Position numbers and translations under genes: made by a program. From Mycobacterium sp. (GTDB taxonomy: Bacteria; Actinomycetota; Actinomycetes; Mycobacteriales; Mycobacteriaceae), in contig NZ_JAICZA010000008.1 in NCBI RefSeq assembly GCF_025933915.1, positions 1 through 60,191 of the forward strand: a stretch of 60,191 nucleotides of DNA, given 5' to 3'. Shown here piece by piece: positions 9,187 through 18,412 of the stretch. The notes beneath the pieces were generated by a model. That model saw only the letters and a list, made by a program, of their open reading frames with translations, was not told where the DNA came from and made no database searches. The stretch's first letter is position 1, and each line of letters opens with the position of its first letter.

Positions 9187-10266
9187 ATGGGTGTAGGGCT
9201 GAACTCGGAACAATTGTCGCTGCGCGACGCCGTACGCGACATATTACGTGCGGAGTGCCCGCCTGGGGCCGCCCGTCAAGCGATCACGGATCCGGAGCGC
9301 TGGCGTGCCCTGTGGAAGACCGTCGTCGATCTCGGCTGGACCGAGCTCGCCGCCCCCTTGCAGGACGGGGCCGGCGACTACGGGCCGGTCGAGCTTGCCG
9401 TGGTCCTCGAGGAATGCGGCGCCGTCATCGCGCCAATCCCGTTGCTGAGCAGCGTCGGTCTGGCCGCGGGGGTGCTGCGCGGCACCGGGCTCGATTCGGT
9501 CCTCACCGACATTGCCGGTGGAGCCGTCGCCACCCTGGCCGTCCACGCGCCCGGGTCGCGACTGCCCGGGGCGCCGATGACCCTGCGTGACGGACGCCTG
9601 CGCGGCCGGGCCGTCGCGGTCCCCAACCTGTCGCGCGCCGAGCTGGTCGTCACGCTGGCCCGCACCGACGACGGGGACACCGTGGCGGCGGTCGCGCATT
9701 GCGGCGACGGGGTGGCGGTGCTGCCGGCGGCGGAATCCACCGACCCGGCGCAGCCGGTGGCCGGCATCGATGTCGATGCCGAGCCGGTGGCCGTCGCCAG
9801 CATCGACATCGAATCGGCATTCGCGGCGCCGTGGATAGCGTGCGCCGCTGACCTGGTGGGCGTGGCGCGCGCCGCGTTGCACCGCTCCGTCGAGCACGCG
9901 AAGTCGCGGCGCCAGTTCGGTCAACCGATCGGCGCCTTCCAGGGAATCAAGCACGCGCTGGCCGACAACTACGTCAGCCTGGAACGCGCCCGCAGCCTCA
10001 CCTATGCGGCGGCGGCCGCGCTCGCCGATCCGGCGGCCTCACCTGGCGACGCCTGGAACTCCGCCGCCCTCGCCAAAGCGGCGGCCGGTGACGCGGCCGC
10101 CGGTTGTGCGCGCACCGCGGTCCAGGTGCACGGCGCGCTCGGACAGACCTGGGAGCACGACGTGCACCTCTATGTCCGGCGCGCCTGGCAGGGCGCCGCG
10201 CTGCTGGGCGACAGTCGCGCGCTCTACCACGAGGTCGCCCGCCGATTCTGCGGGGGCGCAGCGTGA
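9187..10266 (+). CDS. Acyl-CoA dehydrogenase, short subunit carrying a TWEHD motif (FadE type)
   Basis: A 359-residue FadE-like flavoprotein subunit. The C-terminal half has RRQFGQPIGAFQGIKHALAD and HGALGQTWEHDVHLYVRRAW, typical of one partner in mycobacterial two-subunit (alpha2beta2) acyl-CoA dehydrogenases such as FadE28/29. The N-terminal part is divergent and glycine/alanine rich. AGAGG stands just before the ATG. The next gene, 43 bases on, encodes a partner with the complementary motif set, so the pair probably forms one enzyme. The substrate class is inferred only: these heteromers often act on steroid-like acyl-CoAs. Confidence 0.88.
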   Translation: MGVGLNSEQLSLRDAVRDILRAECPPGAARQAITDPERWRALWKTVVDLGWTELAAPLQDGAGDYGPVELAVVLEECGAVIAPIPLLSSVGLAAGVLRGTGLDSVLTDIAGGAVATLAVHAPGSRLPGAPMTLRDGRLRGRAVAVPNLSRAELVVTLARTDDGDTVAAVAHCGDGVAVLPAAESTDPAQPVAGIDVDAEPVAVASIDIESAFAAPWIACAADLVGVARAALHRSVEHAKSRRQFGQPIGAFQGIKHALADNYVSLERARSLTYAAAAALADPAASPGDAWNSAALAKAAAGDAAAGCARTAVQVHGALGQTWEHDVHLYVRRAWQGAALLGDSRALYHEVARRFCGGAA

Positions 10267-10309
10267 GCCGCACCGGCGACGATGCAGAGCGCAGCGATCA
10301 GGAGGTGCG

Positions 10310-11422
10310 GTGCCGGTGACCGCAGTCGTTGAGGAGTTCGGTGCGTGGTTGGTGCAGTTTTTGCCCGACGACTACTACGAGAAGTATCGGCAGTACCGGT
10401 GGGACCTGGGTCTGCGGCGCGATTACCAGCGGGCCGCCTTCGAGGCCGGGTGGATCCAGCCGACGTGGCCCCGCGAGCACGGCGGCCGGTCCCTGGGTTT
10501 GCGCGACGCCATGGAGGTCCGGCTCGAGGCCGCGCTGCGCTCGGCGCCCAAGCTGCCCAATATCGCCGGCCCCAACGTCGCCGCGCCGGGCATTCGTCAG
10601 TTCGGCACCGCCGCCCAAATCGAGCGCCTGCTCGTTCCACTGCTCCGCGGTGACGAGTGGTGGGCGCTGGGGATGTCCGAACCCGAAGCCGGGTCGGATT
10701 TCGCGGGGCTGCGCACGCGCGCCGAACGTGATGGGGACGTGTACCGGGTCAACGGCCACAAGACCTGGACCACCCAGGCCCACGAGTCGCGATGGTGCAC
10801 CCTGTACGCCCGCACGGATCCCGATGCGCCGAAACACCGCGGCATCTCATGCCTGATTCTGGATCTGCACGCGCCCGGGGTCAGGATCGAGCCCATCCGC
10901 ATGGCGTCGATCTCCGACGAGACGTTCTGTGAGGTCTTCCTCGACGACGTCGAGGTGCCGGCCGACAACCTGCTGGGGCCGCTCAACGGCGGGTGGCATG
11001 TCGCCTTGTCGTCGCTGCAGCATGAACGCCAGATGATCTGGATCATGAACTGGGTCGAGATCAAACGCGGACTCGACGCGGTGCGCGCCGCCGGCGCCGG
11101 CGTCTCGGGAGACGACGTCTACACCGAGCTCGGCTCGCTGCTCGCCGACGCCGAAGCGTTGCGGGCCACCGGATACCGCGCGCTGGGCAACGAGCTGGCG
11201 GGGCGGCCCAGCCCGGAAGCCGACATCATGAAGCTGCTCGGATCGCTTACGTTGCAGCGTGTTTGGGAACTCGGTGCGGCCGCGGCGGGCCCGGAGTCGG
11301 CCGCGGATCCGGATCTGCTGTTCGAACGTCAGGACGCGCTGGCCTCGACCATCTACGGCGGCACGTCGGAAGTGCAGCGCAACATCATCGCCGAGCGGCT
11401 GCTCGGACTGCCGAAGGGATGA
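10310..11422 (+). CDS. Acyl-CoA dehydrogenase, FAD-binding partner subunit (FadE type)
   Basis: A 370-residue acyl-CoA dehydrogenase. Visible motifs are the substrate/flavin segment LGMSEPEAGSDFAGLRTRA, the beta-domain NGHKTWTTQA, and the C-terminal IYGGTSEVQRNIIAERLLG. The catalytic Glu position of MCAD-type enzymes (E-G-T) is occupied by glycine here (G-G-T), as expected if the base comes from elsewhere or from the partner. The GTG at 10310 is chosen because GGAGG lies four bases upstream; the longer open frame to 10004 overlaps the previous gene and is not used. Its stop overlaps the next start as ATGA. Confidence 0.9.
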   Translation: MPVTAVVEEFGAWLVQFLPDDYYEKYRQYRWDLGLRRDYQRAAFEAGWIQPTWPREHGGRSLGLRDAMEVRLEAALRSAPKLPNIAGPNVAAPGIRQFGTAAQIERLLVPLLRGDEWWALGMSEPEAGSDFAGLRTRAERDGDVYRVNGHKTWTTQAHESRWCTLYARTDPDAPKHRGISCLILDLHAPGVRIEPIRMASISDETFCEVFLDDVEVPADNLLGPLNGGWHVALSSLQHERQMIWIMNWVEIKRGLDAVRAAGAGVSGDDVYTELGSLLADAEALRATGYRALGNELAGRPSPEADIMKLLGSLTLQRVWELGAAAAGPESAADPDLLFERQDALASTIYGGTSEVQRNIIAERLLGLPKG

Positions 11423-12576
11423 GCACGATGGATTACGACCTCGGCGACGACGCCGGACAACTGCGAAGCCACCTGCGCGAGCTGGTGGCCAACCACATCC
11501 CCGCCGACTTCCTCGGCGCCTGCACCGAAAACCCGCAGGACCTCGCCACCACCGAGACGTTCTGCAAACTGCTGGCCACCGAGGGGCTGCTGGCGCTGGC
11601 ATGGCCGAAAGAGCATGGCGGCGGCGGGGGTTCGGTCTGGCAGCAGACGGTGCTGCGCGAGGAGATGTGGGCCCAACACGAGCCGCGCGGCCCGCAGTAC
11701 ATGGGGATCAACTGGGTCGGGCCGGCGCTGATGCGCTACGGGACCGAGGAACAGAAGGCCAAGCACCTGGCGGCCATCGCCGCGGGGGATGTGATCTGGT
11801 GCCAGGGCTTTTCGGAGCCGGAGGCGGGAACGGACCTGGTGTCGTTGCGTACCCGCGCCGTTGCCGACGGTGACGGATGGCGCATCACCGGGCAGAAGGT
11901 GTGGACGTCGTATGCGCTGATGGCGTCCTGGTGCGTCCTGGCGGCGTGCACCGACCCCGACGCCCCAAAACACAAGCGGCTCACCCTGTTTCTGATCCCG
12001 ATGGACCGCCCCGGCTTCACCGTCCGGCCCATCCCGTCAATGCTGGGACCGCACCACCTCAACGAGATGTTCCTGGACGACGTGCAGGCGATTCCCGGCG
12101 ATGTGCTCGGCGAGGTCGGCGACGGATGGCGAGTGATGCGCGAAGCGCTGGCTTTCGAGCGGGTGGGCATCGCTCGGTACGCGCGGTGCGAGTCGCTGCT
12201 CGAACGCATGCGCAGCCAGCTCGGCGACGAGTGGGATGAGCTGCCCGAAACGATTCGCACCCGGTGGGTGCGGGCGCTCGTCGACCTACGCGTCGCCCGG
12301 CTGCTGGCCTATCGCGCCGTGTCACTACAGGACGATGCGGCGGCGGGCGCGGCCGCCAGCGCCGCCCGCATCGTCACGACGACCCTCGATCAACAGGTCG
12401 CCGAGCTGCTGTTCGACGTGCTGGGCCCCACGGCGCTGGACAGTGGCAGTTCCGCACCGCTGCACGGGGCGATCGAAGACCATTGGCGTTACGCACAGGC
12501 AGCCACCGTGGCATCGGGCACCATCGAAGTGCAGAAGATGCTGGTGGCCCGAGACGTGTTAGGAGCAAGCCGGTGA
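11419..12576 (+). CDS. Acyl-CoA dehydrogenase, FAD-binding subunit of second pair (FadE type)
   Basis: A 385-residue acyl-CoA dehydrogenase starting at the ATG that overlaps the previous stop by four bases (a second ATG at 11428 is also possible). It has QGFSEPEAGTDLVSLRTRA, the ITGQKVWTSYA strand and C-terminal ASGTIEVQKMLVARDVLG. The C-terminal T-I-E-V-Q motif is of the same kind as the TSEVQ of the preceding subunit. Its own stop overlaps the next gene as GTGA, so it is translationally coupled to a small, degenerate partner. The two likely form the second two-subunit enzyme of the operon. Confidence 0.9.
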   Translation: MSTMDYDLGDDAGQLRSHLRELVANHIPADFLGACTENPQDLATTETFCKLLATEGLLALAWPKEHGGGGGSVWQQTVLREEMWAQHEPRGPQYMGINWVGPALMRYGTEEQKAKHLAAIAAGDVIWCQGFSEPEAGTDLVSLRTRAVADGDGWRITGQKVWTSYALMASWCVLAACTDPDAPKHKRLTLFLIPMDRPGFTVRPIPSMLGPHHLNEMFLDDVQAIPGDVLGEVGDGWRVMREALAFERVGIARYARCESLLERMRSQLGDEWDELPETIRTRWVRALVDLRVARLLAYRAVSLQDDAAAGAAASAARIVTTTLDQQVAELLFDVLGPTALDSGSSAPLHGAIEDHWRYAQAATVASGTIEVQKMLVARDVLGASR

Positions 12577-13508
12577 AAACCGATCTGCCGCAAGACATCA
12601 GCGAATTCGCCGCTGTCGCCACCAAGCGGCTGAGCAAATTGGGTGGGCCGCCGGCCGCGCTGCGCGCCGAGTCCGACGACACCGTCCGCGACGCGGCCCG
12701 TACCGCGTTGAACGAGGTGGGGGCGTTCGAACTCGACGTGCGCTCGGCGCCCGATGATCTGCTGGCCGCCGCGGTGCTGTGCCAGGCCGCCGGCGCCACC
12801 GTGCTGCCCTATCCACTGGTGGAGGAGCTACTGGCGATCGACGGCGCCCGCCTGGCCCTGGTGGATCCGAAAGCCCCGCGCATCGACCACGGCGACTTGG
12901 CCGGTGACTGGATCGCCGCGGACCTGGATGGCAATCGGTACCGGCCGCGGCCGGGGGCGCGGACCGGAGCCAAGCTGGGGCCGTTCCTGGTTCCGGCCGC
13001 CCTGAGCGCACCCGAGGGCAGCGTCGGAGCCGCCGACGTTAACCTTCATCTTGTGCTGGGATCATGGCGGATTCTGGGAGCGGTGCAGCAGTCGTTGCGC
13101 ATCGTGACCGACCATGTGCGCGCCCGGATTCAGTTCGGTAAGCCCCTCGCGGACTTCCAGGCCGTCAGGTTCGCCGTCGCGGATGCCGCCGTCGCGGTCC
13201 GCGGACTCCATGAACTCGCGAAATACACGATCTGCCGACCGGAATCACTGCCGGCGCAGATCCATTCGGCGGACGCCCTGGTGCTTCGGCTCAAGGCCAC
13301 CGACACCGCACGGCAGGTGATGCGCACCTCCCACCAGTTACTGGGAGCCCTGGGTTTCTGCGACGAGTCCGACGTCAGCGTGCTCGACCGGCACACCCAA
13401 CCGCTGATCCGGCTGCCGCTGGGCACCGAGGAACTCGCCCTGCGCCTGATCCCCAGCGTGTCGGACGGGTCGCTGGAAACGCTGTTCAGCGAGCCGGTAT
13501 CGGTATGA
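12573..13508 (+). CDS. Acyl-CoA dehydrogenase, short degenerate partner subunit (FadE type)
   Basis: A 311-residue member, short for the family (usually 360-400). It keeps the RARIQFGKPLADFQAVRFAVAD segment that contacts FAD in FadE proteins, and the later HQLLGALGFCDESDVSVLDRH. Where its counterparts at 9187 and 24254 have W-E-H-D, it has C-D-E-S-D, so its catalytic contribution is doubtful and it may be mainly structural. GTG 12573 overlaps the upstream stop. A GGAGC stretch precedes it. The acyl-CoA ligase follows 31 bases later. Confidence 0.85.
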   Translation: MKTDLPQDISEFAAVATKRLSKLGGPPAALRAESDDTVRDAARTALNEVGAFELDVRSAPDDLLAAAVLCQAAGATVLPYPLVEELLAIDGARLALVDPKAPRIDHGDLAGDWIAADLDGNRYRPRPGARTGAKLGPFLVPAALSAPEGSVGAADVNLHLVLGSWRILGAVQQSLRIVTDHVRARIQFGKPLADFQAVRFAVADAAVAVRGLHELAKYTICRPESLPAQIHSADALVLRLKATDTARQVMRTSHQLLGALGFCDESDVSVLDRHTQPLIRLPLGTEELALRLIPSVSDGSLETLFSEPVSV

Positions 13509-13539
13509 GCCGTCCCGGTGATGAGGAGGAGCGGCGCAG

Positions 13540-15048
13540 GTGAGTACCGAACCCGTCTCGGCCGACGCGCCCGCGAACCCCTTCGCGGACGGGGTTCCGT
13601 TCGGAACCAAGCTGCAAGAGCTCGCCGCGCAACGTGGGGACGATACCGCCGTCACGATCGTGACGCTCGACGGCACCGTCCAGTCGCTGACGTTCGGTGA
13701 ACTCGACGCCCGCGCCAACCAGTGGGGCCGCGCACTTGCCGCCAACGGCGCCACCACCGGCGCCCCTGTAGCGCTTGCCATTCCAAACTCCCAGCATCTG
13801 ACGCTGGCGACGCTGGGCTGTTGGAAGATCGGCGCGGTCCCGGTGCCCATGCACTGGGATCTTCCCGAGTGGGAGCGCGACCGGGTGCGCGAGGTGATCG
13901 ACCCAGCCGTCGTCGTCGACGAAGCGAATCGCTGGGAGCTCGACGCCCGCGCGGCCGGCGAGTCCGACGGCCCGCTGCCGGTCGCGGTCTCCCCCACCGC
14001 CCACGGGATTTGCAGCAGCGGTTCCACCGGCGTGCCCAAGGTGATCCTCAACCTGGCGCCGTCGCTGTGGATCCCCCAGCAGGGTGAACCGTTCCTGTCG
14101 AACTGGACACCGGTGACGCAGCCGCAGACCATCATGGTCCCGGCACCGATGTATCACACCAACGGCTTCGCCACCCTTCTCATGCTGCTGGCCGGCGACC
14201 ATCTGGTGATACTCGAGAAGTTCGATGCCGCATTGGTTCTCGACGTGATCGAGCGTTTCCGGATTACCAACTTCACGGCCACGCCCACCATGCTGGCGCG
14301 CATCGCGGCCCGGCCCGACGTCCGGCAGCGCGATCTGTCCAGCATCGTCTTCATCCTGCAGGGCGCCGCGGTGATGCCGCCGTCGCTGCTGCACACCTGG
14401 TTCGACCTGCTCAGCCCCGAGCAGATCGTGACGGCATACGGCATGACCGAAAACCTGGGGCTCACCGCGCTGCGCGGCGACGAGTGGCTCGCTCACCCGG
14501 GCAGCGTGGGCCGCGGATTCCGGGACACCGAGATCCGGATCCTGGACGCCGAGAAACGGCCGCTGGGCCCCGGCGAGGACGGTGACGTGTATCTGCGGGC
14601 GCCGATGAGCGCGGGATACCGCTACCTGGGTGGTTCGCCTCCGCTGCCGTCGACCGAGGACGGCTTCCGCTCCGCCGGGGACATAGGCCATCTCGACGAG
14701 GACGGCTTTCTCTACATCGTGGACCGCCGCGTCGACATGATCGTCAGTGGCGGCGCCAATGTCTTTCCGGCCGAAGTCGAGTCCGCGCTCGCCGGGCACC
14801 CCGGCATCGCCGACGTCGTCGTGATCGGGCTGGCCGACCCGCAATGGGGGCGCCGCGTGCACGCGGTGATCCAGCGCGCCGACACCGACGGCGCCGAACC
14901 CCTCACCGAACAGCACGTGATCGAGTACGCGAAGCTTCGCCTCGCCCCGTACAAGGCGCCCAAGACAGTCGAATTCGTCGACGCGATACCGCGCACCGCG
15001 GCGACCAAGGTCAACCGCTCGGCGATGATCGAGGCCCGGGGCGGCTGA
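13540..15048 (+). CDS. Acyl-CoA ligase (AMP-binding, FadD type)
   Basis: A complete 502-residue acyl-CoA ligase, the last gene of the operon that starts at 9187. The P-loop CSSGSTGVPK is at residues 158-167, the YGMTEN motif follows, and the adenylation/hinge elements FRSAGDIGHLDEDGFLYIVDRR and SGGANVFPAEVE are intact. The catalytic A10 lysine is K490 in TAATKVNR. GTG 13540 is preceded by GAGGAGGAG. It is a second, independent ligase from the one at 1-1447, which suggests two activation steps (for example ring and side-chain acids). It resembles the bile-acid/steroid-CoA ligase group in size and motifs, but this is a weak inference. Confidence 0.92.
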   Translation: MSTEPVSADAPANPFADGVPFGTKLQELAAQRGDDTAVTIVTLDGTVQSLTFGELDARANQWGRALAANGATTGAPVALAIPNSQHLTLATLGCWKIGAVPVPMHWDLPEWERDRVREVIDPAVVVDEANRWELDARAAGESDGPLPVAVSPTAHGICSSGSTGVPKVILNLAPSLWIPQQGEPFLSNWTPVTQPQTIMVPAPMYHTNGFATLLMLLAGDHLVILEKFDAALVLDVIERFRITNFTATPTMLARIAARPDVRQRDLSSIVFILQGAAVMPPSLLHTWFDLLSPEQIVTAYGMTENLGLTALRGDEWLAHPGSVGRGFRDTEIRILDAEKRPLGPGEDGDVYLRAPMSAGYRYLGGSPPLPSTEDGFRSAGDIGHLDEDGFLYIVDRRVDMIVSGGANVFPAEVESALAGHPGIADVVVIGLADPQWGRRVHAVIQRADTDGAEPLTEQHVIEYAKLRLAPYKAPKTVEFVDAIPRTAATKVNRSAMIEARGG

Positions 15049-15076
15049 GCGCCCCTGCCGCGACGGCGAGTGTTTC

Positions 15077-18040
15077 TCAGCGGTGCGGGCTCGGCTGGCG
15101 ACCATCGGTGAGCGGCGGCTGCCCATCGGTGACCGGCGGCTGCCCGTTGGTGCTTGGTGCTTGCGCGTTGGTCGGCAACAGCAGGGAGCGAACCAGGGTA
15201 CGGCTTCCCGCCCGGTCGAACAGCTCACTGGCCGGGCGGGGGCGCACCCGTTGCGGCCACCAGAACCAGCGCCCGAGCAGCACGGCGATCGACGGTGTCA
15301 GGAACGAACGCACGACGAGCGTGTCGAACAACAGGCCGATGCCGATGGTGGTCCCCACCTGTCCCAGAATCCGCAAGTCGCTGAACACGAATGACGACAT
15401 GGTCGCCGCGAACACCAGGCCGGCGGAGGTCACCACCCCTCCCGTCCCGGCCATCGCCCGGATGATTCCCGTCTTCAGGCCGGCCCCGATTTCCTCCCGG
15501 AACCGCGAGACCAGCAGCAGGTTGTAGTCCGACCCCACGGCCAACAGCAGGATTATCGACATCGCGAGCACCATCCAGTGCAGTTCGATGCGGAAGATGT
15601 GCTGCCAGACAAGCACGGACAGCCCGAACGAGGTGGCCAACGAAAGGAGCACGGTGCCAACGATCACCAGGGCGGCGACCGCACTTCGGGTGATGATCAA
15701 CATGATGATGAAGATCAGGCTGGTCGCGGCTACTCCGGCGATCAGCAGGTCGTACTTGGAGCCGTCGCGCATATCCTTGTAGAGCGCGGCGAGGCCGCCC
15801 ACATAGATCTTGGCGCCCTCCAGGGGGGTCCCCTTGATAGCCTCCTTCGCGGCCCCCCGGATGGCGTCGACACGTGAGATGCCTTCCGGCGTAGCGGGAT
15901 TGCCCTCGTGGGAGATGATGAAGCGGGCCGCCTTGCCGTCCGGAGACACGAACAGCTTGAGAATCCGCTTGAAGTCGGGATTTCCGAAAGCCTCGGGCGG
16001 CAGGTAGAACGAGTCGTCGTTTTTCGCGGCGTCGAACGCCTGCCCCATAGCGGTGGAGTTCTCGCCCATGATTTCGGTCTGGTCGTAGAAGGACGACATG
16101 GTGCTGTGCATGCTCAACATCATGTTCTTCATGTTCTTCATCACCGCGATCTGCGGCGGTAGCTGCGTGAGCATCTGGCGCACCAGCGAAGCCGTGATGT
16201 CCATGTCCGCGGTGATCTGCCCCAGCTTGTCCGCCTCCTGGTCCACACCGTCGAATGATTCGAACATGGATCTCAGCGACCAGCAGATGGGGACATCGAA
16301 ACAGTGCCGCTCCCAATAGAAATAGCTGCGGATCGGCCGCAGGAAGTCATCGATGTTCACGATATGATCCCGCAGTTCATCGATGATCGCCAGCATGTCA
16401 TGCATGTCGCTGTCGGTGCGGTCGGTGGTGGCGGACATCTTCTGCATGATCTGGTACATGCGTTCCAGCGTGTCGATCGATTCTTGCATCGTGTCCGCCT
16501 GCGTCAGCATGTCAGCCGCACGGTCTTTGAGATACTTCAAGTTCTCCATTCGGACGGCGCTTTGCACACTGATCAGAAACGGTATCGATGTATGTTCGAT
16601 GGGGGTGCCCAGCGGTCGCGTAATCGCTTGCACCCGTGCAACACCCGGCACGTGAAAGACCGCCCTGGCCACCCGGTTCAGCACCAGCATGCCGCTCGGA
16701 TTGCGCAGATCGTGGTCGGTCTCGACCAGCAGCAGTTCGGGGTTCATCCGCGACTGGGAAAAGTGTCGGTCGGCGGCCTGATATCCGACATTGGCGGGCA
16801 TATCGGCGGGCATGTAACGCCGGTTGTCGTAATTGGTGTTGTAGCCGGGCAGGGCGAGCAGGCCGATCAGGGAGACGGCGATGGTCACCGCCAGGATCGG
16901 GCCCGGCCACCGCACGATGGCGGTCCCCAGCCGGCGCCATCCCCGGGTGCGCATGAGTCGCTTGGGTTCGAAGAGCCCAAAGGAGCTGCCGGCGACCAAG
17001 ATGGCCGGACCCAGCGTCAGCGCGCCGAACACCGTGACGAGCATTCCGATCGCGCAGGGCGGGCCCAGGGTCTGGAAATACGGCAGCCGGGTCAAGCTGA
17101 GGCAATACATCGCACCGGCAACGGTCAGGCCCGAGCCCAGAACGACGTGGGCCGTCCCGCGGAACATGGTGTAGAACGCGGCCGTCCGATGCTCGCCGGC
17201 GTGGCGCGCTTCCTGATAACGCCCGACGACAAAGATGGCGTAGTCGGTTCCCGCCGCCATGGCCATCACCACGAGCAGGTTGACCGCATACGTCGAGAGC
17301 CCGAAAGCGTTGTGGGAGGCCAGTATTGCGACGGTCCCCCGAGCCACGACCAGTTCGATCCCCACCGTGACGACGATCAGGATCATCGTGGCGACCGAGC
17401 GGTAGATGAACAGCAGCATCACCAGGATCACCGCGCCGGTGATCGCGGTGATCTTGGCGATGCCCCTGTCGCCGACATCGACGCCATCGGCGGTCACCGC
17501 CGCCCCGCCGGCCACGTAGGCGCGCACGCCGGACGGCGGCGCCGTGGTGGCCACGATGTGCCGCACCGCGGCGACCGACTGGTTGGCCAGATTTTCGCCC
17601 TGGTTACCGACGAGGTGCGCCTGCACGTAGGCGGCCTTGCCGTCCAAGCTTTGCGAGCCGGCCGCCGTCAGGGGATCTCCCCACAAGTCCTGCACGTGCT
17701 CGACGTGCTTGTCCTGGGAGAGCCTGCGGACCAGCTCGGCGTAGTACCGGTGGGCGTCGTCGCCGAGCGGGTGATCGCCCTCGATCACGATCATGACGGC
17801 GGTGTCGGTGTCGAATTCGCCGAACACCTGGCCGATGCGGCTCATCGCCTGGATCGACGGCGCGGCGGCGGGAACCATCGACACCATGTGCGTCCTGCCG
17901 ACCTTTTCCAATTGCGGCACCACGGTATTCACGAGGACCGCGAGCCCGAGCCAAAAGAAAATGATCAGCACCGGCGACCCGTGGATCATTCGCGCCAGCA
18001 AAGAGGGAACCGAATGCGATCCAGGTTCGTCCTTCGTCAT
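15077..18040 (-). CDS. MmpL-family RND transporter
   Basis: A 987-residue inner-membrane lipid exporter of the MmpL type. It has an N-terminal membrane helix, a periplasmic domain, a helix bundle including [18 protein letters not shown] (D266-Y267), a second periplasmic domain, and a second bundle with [15 protein letters not shown]. Both Asp-Tyr pairs, needed for proton coupling in this family, are present. The second periplasmic domain has a long heptad-like, Met-rich helical region with a CF..PICW cysteine pair, as in MmpL4/MmpL5-like proteins. No MmpS partner gene is adjacent, although MmpL4/5 types usually have one. ATG 18040 (MTKDEPG) is preferred over an unlikely 51-residue upstream extension. 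The C-terminal tail contains short repeats. Confidence 0.93.
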   Translation of the reverse strand: MTKDEPGSHSVPSLLARMIHGSPVLIIFFWLGLAVLVNTVVPQLEKVGRTHMVSMVPAAAPSIQAMSRIGQVFGEFDTDTAVMIVIEGDHPLGDDAHRYYAELVRRLSQDKHVEHVQDLWGDPLTAAGSQSLDGKAAYVQAHLVGNQGENLANQSVAAVRHIVATTAPPSGVRAYVAGGAAVTADGVDVGDRGIAKITAITGAVILVMLLFIYRSVATMILIVVTVGIELVVARGTVAILASHNAFGLSTYAVNLLVVMAMAAGTDYAIFVVGRYQEARHAGEHRTAAFYTMFRGTAHVVLGSGLTVAGAMYCLSLTRLPYFQTLGPPCAIGMLVTVFGALTLGPAILVAGSSFGLFEPKRLMRTRGWRRLGTAIVRWPGPILAVTIAVSLIGLLALPGYNTNYDNRRYMPADMPANVGYQAADRHFSQSRMNPELLLVETDHDLRNPSGMLVLNRVARAVFHVPGVARVQAITRPLGTPIEHTSIPFLISVQSAVRMENLKYLKDRAADMLTQADTMQESIDTLERMYQIMQKMSATTDRTDSDMHDMLAIIDELRDHIVNIDDFLRPIRSYFYWERHCFDVPICWSLRSMFESFDGVDQEADKLGQITADMDITASLVRQMLTQLPPQIAVMKNMKNMMLSMHSTMSSFYDQTEIMGENSTAMGQAFDAAKNDDSFYLPPEAFGNPDFKRILKLFVSPDGKAARFIISHEGNPATPEGISRVDAIRGAAKEAIKGTPLEGAKIYVGGLAALYKDMRDGSKYDLLIAGVAATSLIFIIMLIITRSAVAALVIVGTVLLSLATSFGLSVLVWQHIFRIELHWMVLAMSIILLLAVGSDYNLLLVSRFREEIGAGLKTGIIRAMAGTGGVVTSAGLVFAATMSSFVFSDLRILGQVGTTIGIGLLFDTLVVRSFLTPSIAVLLGRWFWWPQRVRPRPASELFDRAGSRTLVRSLLLPTNAQAPSTNGQPPVTDGQPPLTDGRQPSPHR
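15104..15145. repeat. Two tandem 21-bp repeats in the mmpL C-terminal tail
   Basis: Two back-to-back 21-base units at 15104-15124 and 15125-15145 differ at one base. They encode the tail repeats GQPPVTD and GQPPLTD near the MmpL C-terminus. The tail is cytoplasmic and probably tolerates copy-number change. Confidence 0.7.
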
Positions 18041-18412
18041 GCCGCCGAAAAGACACACAGCTATATCGCTCCAATTGAATGCAGGTGACACGATGAGGTA
18101 GCGAGGCGGCGCCAAAGTCGCGCGGATCCGGCGACGGCCACACGAGTACCCATCACGGTGAGGTTCGGGCCCACCTCCGCACATGGTCGGCATATTCGAT
18201 TGCGCTCAAAATTTTATTGACCGAAAATAAAATTCTAGTCAGCAACACACCGTGAAAATGCCGGTATGGCTCTTCGATTTCGGCATGATGCGACGGGGCC
18301 CGCGGCGCCCGCGGGAGACACCGCGCCGGTTCGGACTTCGCGCATATGTCACCGAGCGCGGTAACCTCATTCTCGGAGCGCACGGAAGCGCGACGGAAGG
18401 GACACAGCGCCG
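18041..18412. other. Divergent intergenic region mmpL / TetR-hotdog
   Basis: 372 bases without a convincing gene. It holds the AT-rich inverted repeat at 18210-18234 and a GC-rich hairpin at 18299-18315 (CCCGCGG, loop CGC, CCGCGGG) in the leader of the TetR gene. Small open frames across it have no ribosome-binding site. Confidence 0.6.
18210..18234. promoter_or_regulatory. Candidate TetR operator: perfect 9-bp inverted repeat
   Basis: AATTTTATT at 18210-18218 and its exact reverse complement AATAAAATT at 18226-18234, with a seven-base spacer. It stands out as pure A/T in a GC-rich genome and lies between mmpL and the TetR-hotdog gene, the usual place for a divergently transcribed TetR target. 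The link to that protein is inferred. Confidence 0.6.

Noticed and set aside
13486..15228. 580-codon frame antisense to the acyl-CoA ligase
   Set aside because: Shadow frame; the plus strand has all adenylation motifs including the A10 lysine.
16304..18088. 594-codon open frame antisense to mmpL
   Set aside because: Low-complexity His/Asp/Arg/Gln-rich translation with no motif; the opposite strand encodes a clear MmpL protein. High GC content creates such frames.
18153..18383. 76-codon minus-strand frame in the mmpL upstream region
   Set aside because: It crosses the AT inverted repeat and the GC hairpin, and lacks a ribosome-binding site and any motif.
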